This document shows, in pieces, positions 60,001-64,000 of a stretch of 64,000 bases of DNA. The translations under genes and the position numbers were made by a program. This DNA comes from Sphingobacterium kitahiroshimense (GTDB lineage: Bacteria > Bacteroidota > Bacteroidia > Sphingobacteriales > Sphingobacteriaceae): the NCBI RefSeq assembly GCF_025961315.1, contig NZ_JAOQNK010000001.1, positions 5,270,001 through 5,334,000 on the forward strand, written 5' to 3'. Position 1 is the stretch's first letter, and each line of letters starts with the position of its first letter. A model generated the notes under the pieces. It had not been told where the DNA came from. It did not search any database and saw only the letters and a list, made by a program, of their open reading frames with translations.

Positions 60001-62286
60001 TTACATCAGTCCAAATTTCAATCCGATAAAAAAAGTTCTTGGTCGACTAGGACCATAAATATAATTACTGTCTCTATTTTTACCGATATCAAAATCTTTC
60101 TGATATTGATTGAACATATTCTGAATACCGATATTGAATTGAAGATCCTGCTTAATTTGTTTTAAGGTAAATCGATAGGATAATTTGATGTTATTTTCTA
60201 AAAATGTGGGTGAGGTGTTAAGGACATCCTGATCAATGCCTGGGGCACCTGCAAAATGAGGTACTTTCATCGGACCAGTCAAAACTCCTGATAAAACGGC
60301 ATTGAAGCGATTCTGGGGCCAAAAACTGAGTGTATAATAACCGTAAAGATCGGGCGAACGCAGATATTTTCTTGTTCCTGAAATAGTAGAAGACCAAGAT
60401 ACAGCTTCATCATAGGTTGATTTTTGGAATGTTAAACCCGTCTCAAGCTGTATTTTCTGATCATAATTGAATCTTCCTTCAGCTGTGATTCCTCTTACGG
60501 ATGAGCTGGATCCATTTTTTCGTAAGAGTTGCTGATTGTTATTTTGATCGGTACCGATTTCTTCTAAAACAAAAGTATTATACAGTCGTGTGAAAAAGCC
60601 ATCTACCGTGAAACCGTAGATAAAATGTTCGCTTGCTCTATTGAAATCTAATGAAACGTTAAAGCTATTGGACGTTTCTGCGATCAAGTTGTCATCTGTT
60701 CTAATGACGGAAACTCCACCTCCGGCAAAAGCCATATGCATGTCGGTTTCTAATGCTTGCGGTGCTTTAAACCCTCTCGCATAGGATGTGCGAAGCTGGG
60801 TTTCAGTACCAAGTTTATATAATGCACTTAACCTAGGGGTCAGTACAAGTTTATCTATACGATTGGATTTATTTAACCGTAGTCCTGATAGCACGGTTAA
60901 TTTTCGGGTTACTTCCCAGTCACTTTGTAAAAAAGCACCTAATAGATTTACATGCTGATCAATGAGATAATCATATGCCTTAATTTCATCGAAAGTATAT
61001 TCATATTGATTTTCAATTCCGCTGGTGAAGGTGTTTTTTCCATTCAGAAAATCAGAGCTGATGTAGTTGTATTGGACTCCGCTTTGAATGGAGTAATTTT
61101 TTGTATGGCCCCAGGCATCGATTTGATCTATGCCTGTATAATGTGTTCTTTTTGTATTTTGAGCAGCGCCATAAACGCTAAATGAGCTTTCTTTATCTTT
61201 TGCCTGATGTTCATAATTGAAACCTCCTACTAAGATATTATGTAACCGATATTCGGACTGGTCGGCTTTGTCGGCTTGCAGATCCAATTTATTTCCACCT
61301 TTTCTTTCTTCGTTGATACTCCAACCATTTATTTCTAGTTTATCCTGAGGAGATAACTTAAAAAATGAATTGAAACCAAAGGAGTTGTTTTGTAACATAG
61401 GCATTTCGGAAAAACCATCGCCATTTGCATCGTAAGAATTACGGTTGCGGTGAGATGCAAAGAAAGAAACTCCCGCATTTTGCTCTTCATTGACTGCTGT
61501 TAGATTGGCATTTAAAAAATGATCCCAGGTTTTGTTGCCCATTAATGAACTGTTATTTGAAAGTGTAAAGGAGCTTTTTTGGGCTTGCTTGGTCAGAATA
61601 TTGACTGTTCCGGCTATAGCTGATGAACCATATAAGACTGATCCGCCCCCCCTGACAATTTCAACACGATCAATCATGTTGGCAGGTATCTGTTCTAATC
61701 CATATAAACTCATCAATGAACTAAATACGGGCCGACTATTAATTAAAACCTGTGAATAAGAACCTCCTAATCCATTCATCCGCAATTGAGAGTAATTGCA
61801 GGTCTGACAGTCTGTTTCCATCCGTAAACCGGGCTGAAAACATAATCCGTCGGCTAAGGTGTTGGATTGTGTAATATTGAATGTTCTACTATCTAGGATA
61901 TTGACTGCTACAGGACTTTCAGACCTTTTACGCGCCGTGCGGGTACCGGTTACAACGACACTATTTAAGCGATTGCTGATCGAGGTCAATGCTACATCTC
62001 TTACTTGAAGTTTTGTATCTGCTATTGTTAACGTTAAAAGCTTTGTCGCAAAACCAATGAAACTTACTTTGATCTGATGCGAACCTACAGGGATATTTTG
62101 CAATTCATAATTTCCTGTGCTGTCTGCTTTTGTGGCAAGACCTAATAGGGGAATGCTTACTGTGGCCCATTCAATAGGTTCTCCTTCGCTATCTGTTATT
62201 TTACCTTTTAGACGTGCAGTTTGGGCAGAAAGAGTCAAACTCATCAAAATGAGTACTCCTGTTATTAAAAAAATGTTAATGTTCAT
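60001..62286 (-). CDS. TonB-dependent outer-membrane receptor
   Basis: A 761-residue receptor with a signal peptide (MNINIFLITGVLILMSLTLSAQ), an N-terminal carboxypeptidase-like beta-sandwich (ARLKGKITDSEGEPIEWATVSIPLLGLATKADSTGNYELQNIPVG), a plug domain (VVVTGTRTARKRSESPVAVNILDS, then IDRVEIVRGGGSVLYGSSAIAGTVNILT) and a beta-barrel ending in Phe (FFIGLKFGLM region). It would import a metal complex or other nutrient with TonB energy. It is divergent from a DtxR-type metal regulator, and inverted repeats lie over its -7 box, which points to metal-controlled uptake of an iron or manganese chelate. The Cys pair in FQPGLRMETDCQTCNY within the plug is notable. Confidence 0.88.
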   Translation of the reverse strand: MNINIFLITGVLILMSLTLSAQTARLKGKITDSEGEPIEWATVSIPLLGLATKADSTGNYELQNIPVGSHQIKVSFIGFATKLLTLTIADTKLQVRDVALTSISNRLNSVVVTGTRTARKRSESPVAVNILDSRTFNITQSNTLADGLCFQPGLRMETDCQTCNYSQLRMNGLGGSYSQVLINSRPVFSSLMSLYGLEQIPANMIDRVEIVRGGGSVLYGSSAIAGTVNILTKQAQKSSFTLSNNSSLMGNKTWDHFLNANLTAVNEEQNAGVSFFASHRNRNSYDANGDGFSEMPMLQNNSFGFNSFFKLSPQDKLEINGWSINEERKGGNKLDLQADKADQSEYRLHNILVGGFNYEHQAKDKESSFSVYGAAQNTKRTHYTGIDQIDAWGHTKNYSIQSGVQYNYISSDFLNGKNTFTSGIENQYEYTFDEIKAYDYLIDQHVNLLGAFLQSDWEVTRKLTVLSGLRLNKSNRIDKLVLTPRLSALYKLGTETQLRTSYARGFKAPQALETDMHMAFAGGGVSVIRTDDNLIAETSNSFNVSLDFNRASEHFIYGFTVDGFFTRLYNTFVLEEIGTDQNNNQQLLRKNGSSSSVRGITAEGRFNYDQKIQLETGLTFQKSTYDEAVSWSSTISGTRKYLRSPDLYGYYTLSFWPQNRFNAVLSGVLTGPMKVPHFAGAPGIDQDVLNTSPTFLENNIKLSYRFTLKQIKQDLQFNIGIQNMFNQYQKDFDIGKNRDSNYIYGPSRPRTFFIGLKFGLM

Positions 62287-62308
62287 TGTGTAAATATTAT
62301 TTGTTAGT

Positions 62309-62333
62309 CATGCAAATCTATAAAGTTTGCATG
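62309..62333 (-). promoter_or_regulatory. inverted repeat over TonB receptor promoter
   Basis: CATGCAAA (62309-62316) and TTTGCATG (62326-62333) form a perfect 8-bp inverted repeat with a 9-bp spacer, extended by GTTAGT/ACTAAC-like flanks. It encloses the minus-strand -7 box TAGATTTG (62320-62313), so a regulator bound here would block the receptor promoter. Confidence 0.7.
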
Positions 62334-62350
62334 AACTAACAAATTATTTA

Positions 62351-62390
62351 TAACAATATTGTTAGATTGTGCTAATAATTAGTAATTTTG
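62351..62390 (+). promoter_or_regulatory. DtxR gene promoter with palindromes
   Basis: TAACAATATTGTTA (62351-62364) is a perfect palindrome and TTAG-N6-CTAA (62362-62375) overlaps it. The -7 box TAATTTTG (62383-62390) ends 5 bp before the ATG at 62396, predicting a leaderless or very short-leader mRNA. Confidence 0.65.
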
Positions 62391-62395
62391 TTATA

Positions 62396-63058
62396 ATGAT
62401 ATCACAGACTGAAGAAAATTATCTGAAAGCATTATTTGCTTTGACGAGTACAAAAGGTGAAGCCAGCGTAAATGAATTAAGTAAACTGCTGGATATAAAA
62501 ATGCCTACCGTTAATGGTATGATGAAACGCCTCAGTGAAAAGGATTTTGTTATTTATGAGAGTTATAAACCTTTGAAACTTACGGAAAAGGGTAAGAAAG
62601 AGGCATCATTGATTATTCGGAAGCATCGTCTTACGGAAATGTATCTTGTGGAGAAAATGGGTTTTGGCTGGGAAGAGGTACATAATATTGCGGAACAAAT
62701 TGAACATATAAAATCTCCGGCATTTTTTGAGAAAATGGATGAAATTTTAGGTTTTCCTGAAGTGGATCCTCATGGTTCTCCCATACCAGATGTAAATGGT
62801 AAATTAAAATTAAAAGAGTTTATTAAATTGAGCGATTGTAAAAGTGGTGATGTCGTAAAATTTATGGCTGTTAGACCTTCTTCGGAAGAATTGCTTAAAT
62901 TTTTAAATAGCCGTCAATTGATTCTTGGGGCTGTGATTACGATAAAATCTGTTGAATTATTTGATAAGAGCATGTCTGTTAGTTACTCGGGTGATGGAAC
63001 CGAGGTTTTAAGTAGTATGGTATGTGAAAAATTGCTCGTAGAACATATCAGTAAATAG
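62396..63058 (+). CDS. DtxR/MntR-family metal-dependent regulator
   Basis: A 220-residue regulator from ATG 62396, the position favoured by the -7 box only 5 bp upstream. The N-terminal winged helix is QTEENYLKALFALTSTKGEASVNELSKLLDIKMPTVNGMMKRLSEKDFVIYE. The metal and dimer domain follows with RKHRLTEMYLVEKMGFGWEEVHNIAEQIEHI, and FPEVDPHGSPIP is the family's PxxCPHG-like metal loop with Asp-Pro-His-Gly. It has a C-terminal SH3-like FeoA domain (LKEFIKLSDCKSGDVVKFMAVRPSSEELLKFLNSRQLILGAVITIKSVE). It should repress uptake genes such as the divergent TonB receptor when Fe(II) or Mn(II) is plentiful. Confidence 0.9.
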   Translation: MISQTEENYLKALFALTSTKGEASVNELSKLLDIKMPTVNGMMKRLSEKDFVIYESYKPLKLTEKGKKEASLIIRKHRLTEMYLVEKMGFGWEEVHNIAEQIEHIKSPAFFEKMDEILGFPEVDPHGSPIPDVNGKLKLKEFIKLSDCKSGDVVKFMAVRPSSEELLKFLNSRQLILGAVITIKSVELFDKSMSVSYSGDGTEVLSSMVCEKLLVEHISK

Positions 63059-63196
63059 GATGGTCTTTTTGCTAATGCCAGCAATTAGTAGTTTTAGAAA
63101 TTGTAATTTTAAGTTTCTAATACTATTTTGAAGCTTAAAATGCTTTGATCTTTTAGGATTACTTGTAACATTTTGAGTACCAAAACTCAATTTTAG

Positions 63197-63221
63197 AACA
63201 GCTCAATGAGTTGTTTTTTTA
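63197..63221 (+). terminator. terminator of DtxR gene
   Basis: AACAGCTC (63197-63204) and GAGTTGTT (63208-63215) form an 8-bp stem with a tight loop and are followed by TTTTT. Confidence 0.7.
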
Positions 63222-63419
63222 TAATCAAACGTTTGACTAGATTGTCTAGGGACTTTCGGATAATTATCATCCGTTTCTGGAGAATCTGGTGTAAAAATTG
63301 CCTTTAATGTATATTATTATATATTTGAAATACAATGGAAGGAGGGGCTTATTGTTATCGTTTTTATGTGCGTCGATAATTAAGATCTGCTCGTTTTGTC
63401 ATATTTCAAACCAATAATT
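63222..63419. other. AT-rich intergenic region
   Basis: Between the DtxR terminator and the LamG gene I see no ORF. No consensus -7 box is obvious within the last 100 bases. Confidence 0.4.
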
Positions 63420-64000
63420 ATGTACCTAAGATATCAATTGTTATCATTTATTCTTTTTGTTTGCATGTACTCATTTGCTGTGCAAAAAACTGAAAGTTAT
63501 CCTCGAAAATCTAATCAGAACTTGGCATTGCGTCTAGATGGCCATGATAATGATGTAAGAACGGGGATGGGTGTTTTACGGAATGAATGGACGATAGAAG
63601 CATGGATAAAAGGTGATGATCGTATATGGAAAGAATATGAAGCTATTTTTGGTGGAGGTGAGTATAGCGATCTAAATAGTTGTGATAATATGCCGTTAGT
63701 GGTTAAAAATGGTTATTTGCATAGTAATGGCGCAGGGATTATTGCTCCAGAGAAATTGGATGATAATTGGCATCATGTAGCGGTTTCCTGTAATGGGATG
63801 TCTACCTTTTTATACTTAGATGGTAAAGAAGTGGCTCGTAAAGATACAGTTGTTGCCATATTGCCGGGCGCAATCGGTCTTAACGAGAAAAAACAAAGTT
63901 TTGGCGGATTGATTGATGAGGTTAGAATATGGTCAAAAGCTGTTTCTATCAACGTAATCAAAAAGTGGAAAAATAAATCTGTTGAAAGATCGCACCCCCA
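63420..64000 (+). CDS. LamG-like jelly-roll domain protein (cut by window end)
   Basis: The frame is open from ATG 63420 to the right edge (193 codons), so the 3' end is missing. It begins with a hydrophobic signal-like segment (YLRYQLLSFILFVCMYSFAVQ) and continues as a concanavalin-type LamG domain: LALRLDGHDNDVRTGMGVLRNEWTIEAWIKGDD, APEKLDDNWHHVAVSCNGMSTFLYLDGKEVARK and LNEKKQSFGGLIDEVRIWSKAVS. The W-H-H-V-A-V and DEVRIW strings are family marks. It is an exported carbohydrate- or surface-binding domain, probably followed by a catalytic or anchoring part beyond the window. Confidence 0.75.
   Translation, partial: MYLRYQLLSFILFVCMYSFAVQKTESYPRKSNQNLALRLDGHDNDVRTGMGVLRNEWTIEAWIKGDDRIWKEYEAIFGGGEYSDLNSCDNMPLVVKNGYLHSNGAGIIAPEKLDDNWHHVAVSCNGMSTFLYLDGKEVARKDTVVAILPGAIGLNEKKQSFGGLIDEVRIWSKAVSINVIKKWKNKSVERSHP

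Noticed and set aside
1..64000. CRISPR arrays, rRNA or complete IS elements
   Set aside because: No regularly spaced repeats, rRNA sequence or paired IS ends with transposase were seen.

Overview
The window looks like chromosome of a Bacteroidetes bacterium, most probably Sphingobacterium or a close relative in Sphingobacteriaceae. The grounds are: many promoters of the Bacteroidetes type (a TAnnTTTG -7 box) just upstream of genes; few Shine-Dalgarno sequences; and family content typical of the group, such as a short LeuA, an ABC-2 permease fused to an M1 peptidase, DUF3347, HMA-AraC regulators, a TPR-type sensor kinase and TonB receptors. No rRNA, tRNA, CRISPR array or complete transposon was seen.

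Layout. 1-8.1 kb is an AT-rich accessory stretch: a double-glycine-leader peptide, two CPBP-type membrane peptidases, an ABC exporter with a permease/M1-aminopeptidase fusion, several micro-ORFs (one resembling a bacteriocin leader) and a DUF3267 membrane metallopeptidase. Two copies of a 35-bp repeat flank the ABC genes. 8.5-15.2 kb holds a Bcr/CflA exporter, a one-TM protein of unknown function, a structured RNA with a 43-codon ORF, a TPR sensor kinase/response-regulator pair, an outer-membrane barrel protein and a candidate sRNA. 15.2-31 kb is mostly metabolic: acyl-CoA dehydrogenase, AraC, nitroreductase, MarR, then a porin/asparaginase/aspartase/dicarboxylate-transporter operon, a beta-propeller, an HdhA-like dehydrogenase, and a LexA-like repressor divergent from a DnaQ/GIY-YIG nuclease. 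31-39 kb has MscS, small membrane proteins, DUF72 and a GH1 beta-glucosidase. 38.8-54.6 kb is a copper/efflux island: DUF3347, HMBD and HMA proteins, CopA, an RND-TolC-MFS-reductase block and two HMA-AraC fusion regulators. 54.8-63 kb holds AraC, LeuA, a Crp-type regulator, a deoxyhypusine-synthase-like gene, an orphan ATP-synthase subunit a, and a TonB receptor divergent from a DtxR regulator. A LamG protein is cut by the right edge.

The most interesting signals are regulatory. (1) The same palindrome, ATTTTACGG-N4-CCGTAAAAT, lies at the same place upstream of two -7 boxes that flank the two-component pair; one promoter drives an unknown membrane protein, the other a candidate sRNA. (2) A 16-bp element, GANTTGYRANATTTAC with some mismatches, lies 47-48 bp from the -7 box of four promoters in the metal/efflux island, beside the two HMA-AraC genes. 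(3) A 15-bp near-palindrome precedes both the Crp-type gene and the deoxyhypusine-synthase-like gene, each time 37 bp before a -7-like box. (4) Two overlapping inverted repeats abut the -7 box of the LexA-like gene. (5) A pseudoknot-capable RNA leader precedes the 43-codon ORF next to the sensor kinase. Together, the palindromes, sRNA, leader RNA/peptide and sensor pair form a plausible undescribed signalling locus at 9.7-15 kb. All functional links here are inferred from sequence.
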